From Gari tellinella (taxonomy: Eukaryota; Mollusca; Bivalvia; Cardiida; Psammobiidae), in contig OV277864.1 in the NCBI GenBank assembly GCA_922989275.2, forward strand, positions 23,323,550-23,387,549: a stretch of DNA of 64,000 bases, written 5' to 3'. Below, in pieces: positions 21,877-32,575 of this stretch. A program made the translations under genes and the position numbers. The notes below the pieces were generated by a model. That model made no database searches. It saw nothing but the letters and a program-made list of their open reading frames with translations, and was not told the origin of the DNA. Positions within the stretch are counted from its first letter, which is position 1; every line of letters starts with the position of its first letter.

Positions 21877-22122
21877 TGGGGCCCGTTTCATAAAACTTCT
21901 TACGACAAATGTAGTCGTAAGTCATAACTTTAAAATACATTTAATCTGTGATTTCTCTATCTAATCCTGTCTTGTGACATCGTTTTGGAATTGTCTTTTC
22001 CAGACGATTCCAAAAAGATGTCACAAGACAGGATATGATGGAGAAATAAATAATAATTGATACTTTTATAATCTGACTTACGACAACATTTGTCGTAAGA
22101 AGTTTTATCAAACGGGCCCCTG
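21877..22122. mobile_element. PAL-H MITE, copy 2
   Basis: GGGGCCCGTTTCATAAAAC and its exact inverse. Inner palindrome around 21998. Confidence 0.75.
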
Positions 22123-22499
22123 AAGTAATAACATTGGATAAATATAACAAACAAAGTTTTGGCACATATAATGGGATAGCACAAAAATAAAAGCAGAGGT
22201 GTGGCTGTGTCTGCAAGGCACATATGATGCCCCCGAGTTGCATGCCAAACAGAAACAAAAACTGAGTTCAAACTGCCCATAATTGTGTAAATCAACATGG
22301 AAATCAAAACCCTAACGATATGCACATGTGTGGTTTATAAGGAAACAAAGTGTAAAATTATAAGGTTGTACCTTGCTAACTGTAGGAGGAATTAGACAAA
22401 GTATGTACTGTATAATTATGTGGATGGATGTACAGACAGACAGGGGTAAAACGGTATTCCTCCTAATACCAGTAATAATAAAACATAAAATATATAGTG

Positions 22500-22695
22500 A
22501 AGACTTTATTCTTTCCAACTAAATGTGTTTATGTTAAAACAACTATTTCCATTGTGAACAGGTTGGAGTCGGAGGAGGTGTTGGGTAATCCGGCATCAGA
22601 TCAAACTCCATACTGTTTGCAACTCGGATTAAAATGAGTTGTCTGAATTTTTCTCTAAAGTTGTAGTTTTCTTCATTTTATTGCACACAGTCTAC
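22500..22695. mobile_element. Degenerate TM1 MITE
   Basis: Has TTATTCTTTCCAACTAAATG and a decayed core (GAACAGGTTGGAGTCGGAGG). Ends not intact. Confidence 0.45.
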
Positions 22696-22696
22696 A

Positions 22697-22947
22697 TTAA
22701 CCCTTTGAACCCTAGTCCTGCATATTGGCGTCCTTTGCAAACAGTGTATGTGTGAATATAGTACACTTGTCCTATGCAAACAGTGAAGATCCAGATCAGA
22801 GGGCTCCTAGGAGCCCTCTAATCAGGGTCTTCACTGTTTGTCATAATGTCACACATTGACTAAAACAATCCTTAAAACTCAGAAATGGAATATACTTTAG
22901 TGGAATCTGGAATTGTCCATTTAAAGTTTCAGGGAGGAAAGAGTTAA
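22697..22947. mobile_element. PB2 MITE
   Basis: TTAACCCTTTGAACCC and GGGAGGAAAGAGTTAA. Core 22777-22841, apex GGGCTCCTAGGAGCCC. Confidence 0.75.
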
Positions 22948-23103
22948 GTTACCTTAAATGTCTTCTACACTGTACTAGTAATAGGGAATGAAGGGATGAA
23001 TATCTTTTGGCAGGTTGTAAATCATCTACTCTGACCAATATTTGCTACAATCTACAGTCATGCTAGTGTACCGCAATCACAAGCAGAGAGTACAAATTAT
23101 ACT

Positions 23104-23596
23104 TAACCCTTTACTCCATAGATACGCTTTTTATGCCTTTAATTTATTTCTCAACTCAAGAAAATAGTTCCAATCTATACAGTTAAGAATACATGTATAT
23201 ACCATAAGAAAGATTTCCTATAACTTAGCAGATGGTAGCTTAAAGCAGGCTGAAAGTATAGCAGAATGTGCCTTCAGGCGCATTCTTACTTCCTTTCAAC
23301 CTGCTTTAACCCTTTGAACCCTAGTCCTGCATATTGGCGTCCTTTGCAAACAGTGTACATGTGAATAGTACACTTGTCCTATATGCAAACAGTGAAGACC
23401 CAGATCAGAGGGCTCCGAAAGGAATCCTCTGATCAGGGTCTTCACTGTTTGTCATAATGCCAAACATTGACAAAAACAACCCTTAAAAGTCAGAATTTGA
23501 CTAGACTAAAATGGAAACTGGAGTTTCAGGGAGGAAAGAGTTAAGTGGTTGCCTGTCTTCAAAACAGGGATACAGTCTATGGAGTAAAGGGTTAAA
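23104..23596. mobile_element. PB1 MITE split by PB2
   Basis: TTAACCCTTTACTCCATAG at the left and GAGTAAAGGGTTAA at the right. PB2 at 23306-23544 interrupts it at the TTAA that follows the core. Confidence 0.75.
23306..23544. mobile_element. PB2 MITE inside PB1
   Basis: TTAACCCTTTGAACCC to GAGGAAAGAGTTAA. Opposite orientation to the two other nested PB2 copies. Confidence 0.8.
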
Positions 23597-23706
23597 TAAC
23601 TTTTAGATATCATTTAAACCCTCTCCCTCTGCATTTTATAAATAAAACTCCAATATGAATATCTTTCATTTGAACTTTTACATTTTACAGTGGATGATAA
23701 AGGATA

Positions 23707-23963
23707 CAGGGCTGCCATAAGTTGACATAAAAAATCCTAAGATTTCAAAAATTTGCATTTTTCAAGTGCGATTTTACGAATCGTACCTCTTCCCCATCGC
23801 CTGTGTCTAATTTTGTTGACACGTAGCTGCTAAAAGAAGGCTGGAAGTAAAGCAGAATGCGCCTTAAGGCGCATTCTGCTTTACTTTCAGCCTACTTTAA
23901 GCTACCATGTACTAGAAAAAAAATCCGAAGATTTAGGAAAAATCCGGAGAAATGGCAGCCCTG
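23707..23963. mobile_element. SX2 MITE with 6-bp duplication AGGATA
   Basis: AGGATA at 23701-23706 and 23964-23969. Ends CAGGGCTGCCATAAG and TGGCAGCCCTG. The best-preserved SX2 copy, with PB1-type core at about 23833-23900. Confidence 0.85.
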
Positions 23964-23969
23964 AGGATA

Positions 23970-25000
23970 ATTTTCAAAAGAAAATAGTACAGAATCATGC
24001 CAAACAGATCATATAAGAGGACAGTGCTGACTCTGTCTGATCACAGTCTACACTGTTTAAAAAGCAACAATATCTGCTAAAAGGAGGAGAAGAGTTAAGT
24101 CTAAATTCAAGCAAAAAATTATATCAAATAATAGATATATATGTATCTTTCAACCTGTTTCAGGTAAAAATGTAAAAAATAATTCTGGATCCTTTTCTAT
24201 AACTTCTAAAATTAATGTAAATTCTAAGAGGAGAAAAATGCTAGGAGTTTCACAGATAAATGGGGGAAAACAGTTACATTAAGGTAGATACACACAACCA
24301 GTTTGTGATGCCCTATTATTTATGGAGGAAAAAACCCAAAAAGTACAAAGTATAAAGACAGCAAGTGTGAGATTCATACATAGTTACACTGACAGGCAAG
24401 TGTGTCAGATGACACATAAAATAGCTGAGATTACATCACATGTCCACATGGAAAACAAGCTTTCTTGTAAAATCCTGCTATTCCAACCACTAAATAGCTA
24501 TCACTCATGTAGTGTTTATTACAGTTGTCAACTTAAAACAAGATAAAAGTAAAACAGATTTTATCATCTGCATTTATCCTTAGCAGTGCTGGAACTGGAT
24601 TTACCCATCCTTTGTAAACAGTACAGACTCAGGTCAGAGGGAGTCCTCTGATCAGGGTCTGCATGTCTGTTTGTCATATCTTATAATAATTTGAGGAAAC
24701 ACCCCTGGATCATCAACATAAACATCAATTACATGTATCAGAAATTGTGCGAGTCCATTTGAAAAAGCATCACCATGAGGGTTCAGAAATCTCCTGTCAA
24801 AAACACAGAAAAAAATCCTTTTAGTGGTTGTAATAGAGTGATTTTACTGTACTAAAATTACTACGGTAATAAATAGAATATTGCACTGACTAGGGTATGA
24901 CAAATATAATATTGCACAAGCCAGCATGTGATAAATATATTTCACAGACTATGGTGTAATAAGTATACATGTCGTATTACACAGTTTAGCCTGTGATATA
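23970..25000. other. Intergenic sequence with fragments
   Basis: A PB2-like core fragment lies near 24610-24675 and half a TM2 end at 24818-24851. At 24880-25000 several diverged units of about 45 bp with AATATTGCACA are seen. No exon recognised. Confidence 0.5.
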
Positions 25001-25002
25001 TA

Positions 25003-26020
25003 CAGTATAACCTCTGTCGATCGACACCTCTCTTAACCGGAAACCTCTGTTATCCGATCCTGCTGTTTGGTCCCGGCAGTTTCTCTATATATTTTATGTA
25101 ACCTAACTCTCTCTTGATCGGATCCTCTGTTAACCGTTATCCGACATACCTTGACGGACCAGAAAAGGCAAATTAGAGGGTTTTCACACCCCGTTATCCG
25201 ACGGTATGCTGACCTTTGATCATTGACCGACTATACACGCGCAGGTGATAATGACACATATTGCTCGGATGGCCGTGAAAGACAAAATGTATTGTTTAAA
25301 TAATGAGTGAATAATGTGAGGGTTAATAAGATAACTTCAGCAAACACGTGTAAGCAACCCATTCAGGGTCGCAGTGCCGAAAAGACCAACTCGTCCATCC
25401 TCTCTAACCATTATTTCGTGTTCAAATTGGACAGGTATCTGCCAATCGTCCTCACCGTCAAGTTGTCAACATTAGAAGTACGAAATATATATCTAATGCG
25501 CCCTCCGCATAGGTCGAGTCTATAGTAATAATCGCAGGCGTAAAAATGTATGCTCAAGTTATATTGAGAGAAAATAAAAACATTCTCGCGTTTTGAATTT
25601 TTTTTAATTTACCGCTAGTTTGACATAGAGAAGACCGTACTTGTATATAAAATGTAAATACGAATTTGCCGTTATTTTAGTCGATCCCTTAATATCTACA
25701 TGTATGCGTGTTTACTTCCGATTAACACTGACTATACATGTTTATGCCTACTGTAGAAAGAGTGACAATGGAAAAACCGTGTAGATCCGGAGCAGGGAGC
25801 AGGGGACACCTATTTTAAACTGGAAAGGATCTGACAAGGATATGCTGCAGTCATGCAAACATTTTCAATAAATCAATCGGCATCGAGAAATTCGCCTCGA
25901 AGCGACAATCTTTGTGTGTGTAAACTTGTGAACTTAGGACTAATTCCGTTAACCGACAACCTCTCTTAACCGACTTACAAACATGGAACCATGGGGTGTC
26001 GGATAACGGAGGTTATACTG
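25003..26020. mobile_element. Pogo/Tigger-like non-autonomous element, 1.0 kb
   Basis: Ends CAGTATAACCTCTGT and inverse ACGGAGGTTATACTG, with TA flanks and subterminal GTTATCCGACACC. This resembles the Tigger branch of Tc1/mariner (CAG...CTCCGTTATCCGA). The longest internal frame (72 codons) shows no transposase motif, so it is a deletion derivative. It split an AT-rich repeat whose AATATTGCA units resume at 26024. Confidence 0.7.
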
Positions 26021-26335
26021 TATAATATTGCAGACTAGAATGTAATATATATAATATTGCACTATCGCTATACCATCACAAATCATTGTATACATCATAA
26101 AGAAAATGAGCTCCTTTTCTTTGGTGAAAAAATAAAATAAGATCTTTTGATATTTATATCATTTACATGGTATCTAAACTTGCTTCATAGATCTATATCT
26201 ATACTCTTAGCATGAAATATCTATAAAAATAAAAGTTTTCTCTGCTTTTTAAAAACATTTATCTTAACCCTTCTCCTGCTGAGGTTTCAAGCATAAAAAA
26301 CTGCCCACTACCATTAATGTGATCTATTACACTGC

Positions 26336-26589
26336 TTAACCGATTACCCCAAAGCCTGTTTATATTTTTGTAGACCTGTGATCACTTAAAACAGGTTGAA
26401 AGTAAAGCAGAATGCGCCTTAAGGCGCATTCTGCTTTACTTTCAGCCTGTTTTAAGCTACCTTCTGCTAGGATATAGAAAATATTTCTTATATCATACTT
26501 ATTCATGACTCTAAAAAATGGAAATATATTCTTCAGGTAAGGAATAAATTAAAGGTGTAAAAAGGCGTATTTAAGGGGTAATGGGTTAA
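26336..26589. mobile_element. PB1 MITE
   Basis: TTAACCGATTACCCCAAAGC to GGGGTAATGGGTTAA. Perfect core at 26387-26457, apex ATGCGCCTTAAGGCGCAT. Confidence 0.75.
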
Positions 26590-26738
26590 GGAAGTAAGGA
26601 GATTTTTCCCATGAAAGAGTGCATACTCGTATCAGACAGATCATGTGAGAAAACCGGAGCTGTCAGAACTGGGTCTACACTGTTTAAAATAATGTTAATA
26701 TACACTTATAGCAGGAGAAGGGTTGCATACACCTTAGC

Positions 26739-26965
26739 TTAACCCACTGTATGCTGGGTAATATTTGGCAGCCATTTTAAAATGTCGTCTGCAGCGGGTA
26801 TAACTGTAATATTTGCAAAAGATTTTAGCAGTTTCTGATAGAATACTGATCTAGCTGCAAACAGTTTTGATCTCAGATCAGGCCCCACAATGTGGGGCCT
26901 GATCTGAGATCAAAACTGTTTGCCTAGAGGTACACCTAAAAGTGTATCCTGCATAAAATGGGTTA
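26739..26965. mobile_element. PB4 MITE, copy 1
   Basis: TTAACCCACTGTATGCTGGG and GCATAAAATGGGTTAA. The core 26857-26922 has apex GGCCCCACAATGTGGGGCC. Confidence 0.7.
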
Positions 26966-27058
26966 AATTCTCTAAAACTTCTAATCATACTGAGCCTTAA
27001 ATCTGAGCCTCCAATATCATCCAACTAATTGCGACTTTATCTACTTGGATGCTAAGAA

Positions 27059-27307
27059 TCAGGGGCCCCTTTCATAAAACTTTGTATGACAAAAATGGTC
27101 CTAAGTCTACACTTTAAAATACATTTAATTTCTGATTTCTATATCTAATCCACTCTTGTGACACCTCTTTGGAATCTTCTTTTCGAGGCAATTTCAAAGA
27201 GGATGTCATAAGACAGGATGAGATGGAGAAATAAATAATAATTGAAACTTTTATAATCTGACTTACGACAACATTTGTAGTAGGACCTTTTATGAAACGA
27301 GCCCCAG
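27059..27307. mobile_element. PAL-H MITE, copy 3
   Basis: GGGGCCCCTTTCATAAAAC and inverse. The arms are more diverged than in copies 1 and 2. Confidence 0.65.
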
Positions 27308-27518
27308 GATTTGGTCTAATGATGCCAAGTAATTCAGTTGTAGTGTGTTAAACTGGAGTTCAGAGTAACTAGAGAAAATCAGCTTCTGATTTCGATCCAA
27401 ACTGCTTGACATATGAGTCTTTATGTTTCTTCAACTTGATAAATAAATAAATTCATCTTTATTTGACAAAAATTATAGTCAACAATTTTAAAGCAGAGGA
27501 TTTAACCTTGTGTTATAC

Positions 27519-28195
27519 AGTGGAGATGATGTTATTCTTTCCCAATAAAGGCATTTACGGTCCGTCTATTGACCCAAAACCTCCCCAAACCTTCCCAAAC
27601 CACTTATTCTACTTTATTTTCTTACTATCTAAGCAAATACGGTTAATAAATGGTGAACTTAGGCTAAAATTTGGAAAAAATGCAAAATAAAATTAAATAT
27701 TCGATTATTTTTTTCATTCAAGGGGAGCTACTCATACCAAACTGAAGAACACATACATACAATTAATTTCCTTTGGTGTTAGTGTAAACTATGTCTGTTT
27801 GTCTGTCAATCAAATCATATATTTTTTATTTTTTTTCAGGATCTTTTATTATTATTTAAGGCTGAAGTCCACACTGTATAAGCTTTCTTTGGTTGATTTA
27901 TTAAAGAAATAAAGTAGTTTGTGTTGATTTTAAGTAATCGGAGGAGGTTTGGAGAGGTTTGGTGTCAATAGACGTCCATCCGAATGCTAAAAACAGTTTG
28001 TCCATTGTGAACAGCTTGGAGCCAGATCAGACGCCGAGTAACTCCACGTCTGATATGGCTCTAAATTGTTAAGAGTCAACTAAACATGTACTATAGTGTA
28101 GCAGGGAGGATATGCATTACGTCCAGATATCTACTGCCCTTAAACAAAGCTGGTCACATGCATTCCTTTAGTGGAGAACATGCTATTCTTTCCTA
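27519..28195. mobile_element. TM1-like MITE split by another element
   Basis: Left CAGTGGAGATGATGTTATTC, then an unrelated TIR element at about 27564-27973, then a core at 28007-28071 (TTGGAGCCAGATCAGACGCC) and a degenerate right part with GTGGAGAACATGCTATTC. Confidence 0.55.
27564..27973. mobile_element. TIR element with GTCTATTGAC ends
   Basis: Left GTCTATTGACCCAAAACC and right GGTTTGGTGTCAATAGAC, about 410 bp, AT-rich interior without a transposase frame. Superfamily not clear. Confidence 0.55.
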
Positions 28196-28249
28196 TTTAA
28201 ACAAAACAAAATACAAATGCAATATAAGATGTGTTTGTGAAACACTTTG

Positions 28250-28660
28250 CCCCCTGATATGACCTTGACCTCTTAATTACTTTTGATCTTTGTCTGACAT
28301 GACCCAACTTGGGCTGAGCTAAACATGCCAAATATGAAGTCGCTATCTCATGTAGTTAAAAAGTTATGGCCAATGATATATTCAGTCTATTTGAACTTTA
28401 AATGACTTTGACCTTTGTCTGACATGACCCAACTTGTACTGAGCTAAACATGCCAAATATGAAGTGGATATCACATGTAGTTCTAAAGTTAAATTCAGGC
28501 TATATGACCTCTAAAAGACCTTTACCTTTGTCGGACATGACTCAACTTGAACTGAGCTCAAGAACTTCTTGTGTTGAGTACATATGCTAAAAATGAAATC
28601 TTCTCTATAGCATAAGTTGAAGCCAAGGTTAGAGTTGTGTACTGACAGATAAACAGACAG
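28250..28660. repeat. Tandem repeat of about 125 bp, three units
   Basis: Each unit has TTTGTCTGACATGACCCAAC, GCTAAACATGCCAAATATGA and a GTAGTTAAAAAGTTATGGCC-like stretch. It belongs to the GACCTTTGAC-type bivalve interspersed repeats and ends with a TGACAGATAAACAGACAGGC tail. Confidence 0.65.
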
Positions 28661-28728
28661 GCAGACTGGGCAAATACAATATACCATCAACTTAGTCATA
28701 CTGGGGAATTTAAATGAAGAAAATAACA

Positions 28729-28902
28729 AGGTTTTTTTTTTAAATTTCTGACCATTAACTTCAATCTCAGTGGCAAACAGTTTGGAGCCTGATCAGACCC
28801 TGGATTACCCGGTGTCTGATCAGGCTCCAAACAGTTTGCAATGGATATAATTGTTTTAGTATAAGCCTGTTTATGTGAAAAGAATAACATCTCCTTCAAT
28901 GT
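28729..28902. mobile_element. TM1 MITE, degenerate ends
   Basis: Core at 28773-28839 (AACAGTTTGGAGCCTGATCA), then a right part with AAGAATAACATCTCCTTCAA. Confidence 0.55.
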
Positions 28903-29249
28903 ATGTGGGATACCAGGAGAGACACCATCACAGATGGGGCCTGTGAGTTCCTGTTTGTTAAATATGGCGCCCAAGTTTACAGAGCCATGGGGGTGTGTCA
29001 TGATCCTGTATTGTATACATCCACTGTGGGGAATACAGTGCGTGGACCCATAGGATTGTGCTCATTCTGGAATATAACCATAGTATTATTCACCACTATA
29101 TTGTATGAACAACTCATTACACCATAAATATGCTTTTTTACACCTTTTATTTTTTTCCTCCACTGAATATAAACGATTCTTCTTTATACAGTCATGAATA
29201 TGTTCCATAAGCAATCGTTTCTATATTCTAGCAGATTGTATATTAAAGC

Positions 29250-29780
29250 GACTCGCAACCAGATGGTGCATTAAAAATAGTAATTTGTAAATATGTGTCA
29301 AACGCTTATATAAATGGTAAAGAATTAGTTTAGGATAAGAAATTCTGTTTAAAAAAATGTATTTCAATAAGAAAAAATATTGGTCTCTGGTGGGATTCGA
29401 ACCCGGGGCCCGGCATTGGCGGACAGAAGGCAAAATAGGGGAAACCGCTTAGACCAATGGACCACGGAACTATCCGTTTATCTCGTATCGATTTAACGTA
29501 TTTCAATGTGTAGCGATCGAAAGTGCATACAACTTCGTAATTCGGCTCGGGTTTATGTCTGAGCCCGTGTAGAGAAGCAACAACAACAACTATACCGTCT
29601 ACTAGTCGGTATAGAAAAACGATGGAAAATATCTAAAAATCTAAGATTCGGTGACGATTCTTGAGACTTTTTTTGGAGTGATCATATTCTTTTAATGTCA
29701 GAAGCCAAATAATGCCACAAATTTGCTTTTATTTGAGTATTTTATTTTATTTTGACAAGTACACCATCCGGTTGCGAGTC
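29250..29780. mobile_element. TIR element carrying a tRNA-like sequence
   Basis: GACTCGCAACCAGATGGTG at the left and CACCATCCGGTTGCGAGTC at the right form a 19-bp inverted repeat with one mismatch. The interior holds a reverse-strand tRNA-like segment near 29389-29475. No transposase frame. Confidence 0.65.
29389..29475 (-). tRNA. tRNA-like sequence (probable pseudogene or SINE head)
   Basis: On the reverse strand it shows an A-box-like TGGTCCATTGGTCTAAGCGG and a perfect B-box GGTTCGAATCC, 40-50 bp apart as in type II (Leu/Ser) tRNAs. The acceptor and T-stem do not pair well, so a working tRNA is unlikely. Confidence 0.4.
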
Positions 29781-30087
29781 CCTTTAAAGCAGGCTGAAAG
29801 TAAAGCAGAATGTACCTTATGGCACATTCTGCTTTACTTTCAACCTGCTTTAAGGGGTCACCTTTCTTCAATATTAGAAACAGGCTACTGGGTAATTGGT
29901 TAACCCGTTACTCCATAAATGCACATTTTTACGCCTTTAACTTATTTCTCCTTTAAAGAAAATAGTTCTACTTTATACAGTCATGCATATGTACAATAAG
30001 AAATAATTGTATTAAGTGACCATTCAATAAAAACATATATGGTTAACAATAAATTATTAACCTATTAAAGAATTTCTCACAGTTTAT

Positions 30088-30300
30088 TTAACCCATTGTA
30101 TGCTGGGTAATATTTGGTGGCCATTTTAAAATGTCATCTGCAGGGTGTATAATCAGATATATGCAAAAGATTGTAGCAGATTCTGAGATAATATTGACTT
30201 AGCTGCAAACTGTTTTGATCACAGATCAGGCCCCACAATGTGGGGCCTGATCTGAGATCAAAACCGTTTGCCTAGGTGTATCACGCATAAAATGGGTTAA
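30088..30300. mobile_element. PB4 MITE, copy 2
   Basis: TTTAACCCATTGTATGCTGG to CATAAAATGGGTTAA. Core apex GGCCCCACAATGTGGGGCC as in copy 1. Confidence 0.7.
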
Positions 30301-30409
30301 TACCCCCTGTCTCTACCACTCAACAGTGGTTTTTCCGAAATAAATCAAGCAATTTGACATGCTGGCTGCCATTTTGTTTTCCAGAAGGTTGCTCAATCAA
30401 ATTATGATA

Positions 30410-30657
30410 CAGTGTGGAAAACGTTATTCTTTCCCAATAAACGTGTTTACGCTAGAACTAGTGTTTCCATTGCAAACAATTTGGAGCCAGATCAGACGCC
30501 GGGTAACCCGACGTCTGAATAGGCTCCAAAATGTTTGCCACTCAGATTAAAAAAGATAATTTAGAAATGTAAAAAAATGGTAATTTCCTACATTTTAGCG
30601 ATTTGTGTTTGCGTTTCGTTTGTGTTTAAACGGGAAAGAAAAACGTTTTCTCCACTG
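30410..30657. mobile_element. TM1 MITE next to arrestin exon 8
   Basis: CAGTGTGGAAAACGTTATTC and GAAAAACGTTTTCTCCACTG, flanked by TA. It begins 20 bp inside the intron after the exon 8 donor. Confidence 0.75.
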
Positions 30658-30677
30658 TATGTGACACTACAACAAAC

Positions 30678-30841
30678 CTGTATCTCTTCTGAGTAAGCTG
30701 GTGGTGGTCTGTAGTTATATACGTATGTATACATTGGTGTAAATGTCAGGTCCCCCATGTTCTCCTCTGGACTGTTATCATCATCATCATCGTCCCACAG
30801 CGTAACAGCACCGCCTACACTCTCGACATATGTAGGTGGAT
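30678..30841 (-). CDS. Arrestin domain-containing protein, exon 8 (two PPxY motifs)
   Basis: Residues 348-402, phase 1 in, phase 0 out (ATACAG|GTTTGT). It has DPPTY at 348-352 and RPPPAYSEEIQ at the end, so two PPxY motifs with an acidic run (six Asp) between them. Spacing of two tail PPxY motifs is typical of ARRDC proteins. If not spliced at 30677, the frame would run into a TM1 transposon 20 bp away and stop inside it. I take the GTTTGT as the donor and a short terminal exon as missing. The acceptor and first codons are duplicated 100 bp 5' in the transcript. Confidence 0.88.
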
Positions 30842-31030
30842 CTGAAATATCATAAAAGTTTCAATGTAAAAAATATCTTACATTTTACAATAAGCATATC
30901 ACAAAATGTATATCACATTCTCTCCACATATGTAGGTGGATCTGAAATATCATACATGCTTCAATATTTTTTTCTAAAAATAATATAACATTACCAAAAG
31001 TGTATTACAATCTCTACACACATGAAATAC
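30820..31030. repeat. Tandem duplication of arrestin exon 8 edge
   Basis: The stretch CATATGTAGGTGGATCTGAA at the exon 8 acceptor recurs 100 bp away (to 30944) with its intron flank (ATATCATA...TTCAAT). A more decayed third unit starts near 31010. Each copy keeps a potential acceptor. Confidence 0.75.
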
Positions 31031-31039
31031 AGTATCTCT

Positions 31040-31500
31040 CCAGCCTTTGGCTCAGGTGAGCTAAAAAGGGGAATAACTCTCATGGTATTGATGCAAGAGA
31101 AATAAACCATGTGCAAGACACTTCCACTCATCAAATTCATTAAGCAAATGAAATTTCATCTGAATAGCATGAGTAGAACAGAAGTTACATCCTGAAAATA
31201 GAAAATATGGAAAGGAGAAATAACTCTCACAGTATTGCTGCAAGAGTTATCAACCTTTTACGAGACAATTTCACTCATCAATCTCTTTCCATAAAAGAAA
31301 TCATTTCAAAATCTTTAGTTTAACAGAAGAATTCTGCATGAAAAGAAAATGTTGAAAAGAGGGATAACTTTCACAATATTGATGAAAGAGTTATTAACCT
31401 AGTGCAATACGCTTCCACTAGTCAAACTCTTTCCATAAATAAAGTTTCATCTTAAAAGCTTCAGTAGAACAGGCGTTATGAAGCCTGACGCAAAAATCGT
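31040..31500. repeat. Interspersed repeat with about 145-bp tandem units
   Basis: Starts beside GGCTCAGGTGAGCTAAAAA. Units share GGATAACTCTCAC, GTATTGATGCAAGAG and TTTCATCTGAA. It ends with CAAAAATCGTGACAGACAGA. Common type in bivalve introns. Confidence 0.6.
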
Positions 31501-31566
31501 GACAGACAGACGAAAAATGATCCCTAAGTGTCATCTCTGCCTAAAGCAGGTGACACAAAAACGTAC

Positions 31567-31777
31567 CTTCAAAAGGTGGTGGTGGTGTGATTGTTTCCCT
31601 GTATGGTGGTGGGTTAGGTATACCAAGGAAGTTCATTGTGTTGAAGTGTGCCTGTGTCTCTCTGTAGAACTGTGAGTCTGTAAAGTTGAAGGTGAGGCCT
31701 CTACGGTAAGGTACAGTTCCAATGATGACAGGCAGGTGTAGTGTTAGGTTATAGGCTCCGGGAATGTGAAGTGCAAC
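31567..31777 (-). CDS. Arrestin domain-containing protein, exon 7 (first PPxY)
   Basis: Residues 278-347, phase 0 in, phase 1 out (GAAG|GTACGT). It begins VALHIPGAYNLTLHLPVIIG and TVPY, the last strands of the arrestin C domain (IPGAxxLxLxLPxVIGTxPL in relatives). The tail starts after about residue 305. NPPPY at 332-336 contains a PPxY motif, the docking site for WW domains of NEDD4-type ligases. Confidence 0.92.
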
Positions 31778-31808
31778 CTACGACATAAAACATGGGAATT
31801 GTGTTTAT

Positions 31809-31964
31809 ACAGGCTCCGAGGTTATAAAGCTTTTGACTTGAGTCTAAACTCGTTCCCAAGCATTTGATTGGTAACATTTGAGCCTAGGCTCAAATCTGAC
31901 CAATCAAATTTCTTGGGAACACACTCAGACTCAACTAAAACGCTTTATGACCTCGGAGCCAGGG
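31809..31964. mobile_element. Hairpin element (GGCTCCGAGGTTATAAAGC ends), copy 2
   Basis: GGCTCCGAGGTTATAAAGC and GCTTTATGACCTCGGAGCC. The arms meet at TTTGAGCCTAGGCTCAAA. Same family as 19999-20140, better preserved. Confidence 0.7.
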
Positions 31965-31966
31965 CT

Positions 31967-32161
31967 CAAGATAAGGGGAGTATTTCAAAAATTAAAATCT
32001 TTATTTCTGTATTTGAACACTATATAATTATGGTGTTACTACTCATTAGAATCGTCTCTTTGAGATGATTCTAATGAGTAGTTACACCATAGGATTTGTT
32101 ACTGAAATGAGTGAGAAAATGTTGGATTTGTTCAGTTTACACCCTCTTATTTGGAGCCCTG
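31967..32161. mobile_element. SX1 MITE
   Basis: CAGGGCTCAAGATAAGGGG and TTATTTGGAGCCCTG. It abuts the hairpin element on the left. A 20-bp SX2 end fragment follows at 32184. Confidence 0.7.
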
Positions 32162-32411
32162 TTTACAGTGTAACCTAAAAGTAACAGGGCTGCCATAAAT
32201 GGTAATTCTCAGAAAAACAGAAAACAGGACAAATTCCTGAGTAAACACCATTTGTTGTACATTTCACCAAACATTCACTTTGAAACTAAGGGCTTTGGAG
32301 GGTTAAGTGGTGATTCAAATAATATCCATGAGCTGACTTTTTGACAGGTGATGTTTTAATGCAAGAAAAAAATAAAGCAGAAAGAAGCTTTCTGCTTTAT
32401 TTCGCAAAATG

Positions 32412-32575
32412 ATATCAGATTATATTCCAAATAGGGAATTAAAATAGTCTTAAAATTGTAATATTGCTCTAGATAACATAATTTTTCGACCTCTAAGGGC
32501 CTTTTTCATTGATAAAAGGCCTTTAGAGGTGGAAATATTAGAATAGAGCAATGGTATAATTTAATACTATTTTTA
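32412..32575. mobile_element. Hairpin element
   Basis: AATAGTCTTAAAATTGTAAT-type arms meet around 32500 in AAGGGCCTTTTTCATTGATAA. The arms are imperfect. Confidence 0.5.

Larger units (their letters stand above)
29112..29903. mobile_element. PB1 MITE split by a tRNA-bearing element
   Basis: The left part runs to GTATATTAAAGC at 29249, then an insertion of about 530 bp, then CCTTTAAAGCAGGCTGAAAG through to GGTAATTGGTTAA. A truncated PB1 follows to about 30012. Confidence 0.7.

Noticed and set aside
25307..25525. 72-codon frame as a transposase remnant
   Set aside because: No DDE or HTH motif recognisable, and no similarity seen to pogo transposases. Too short to claim.
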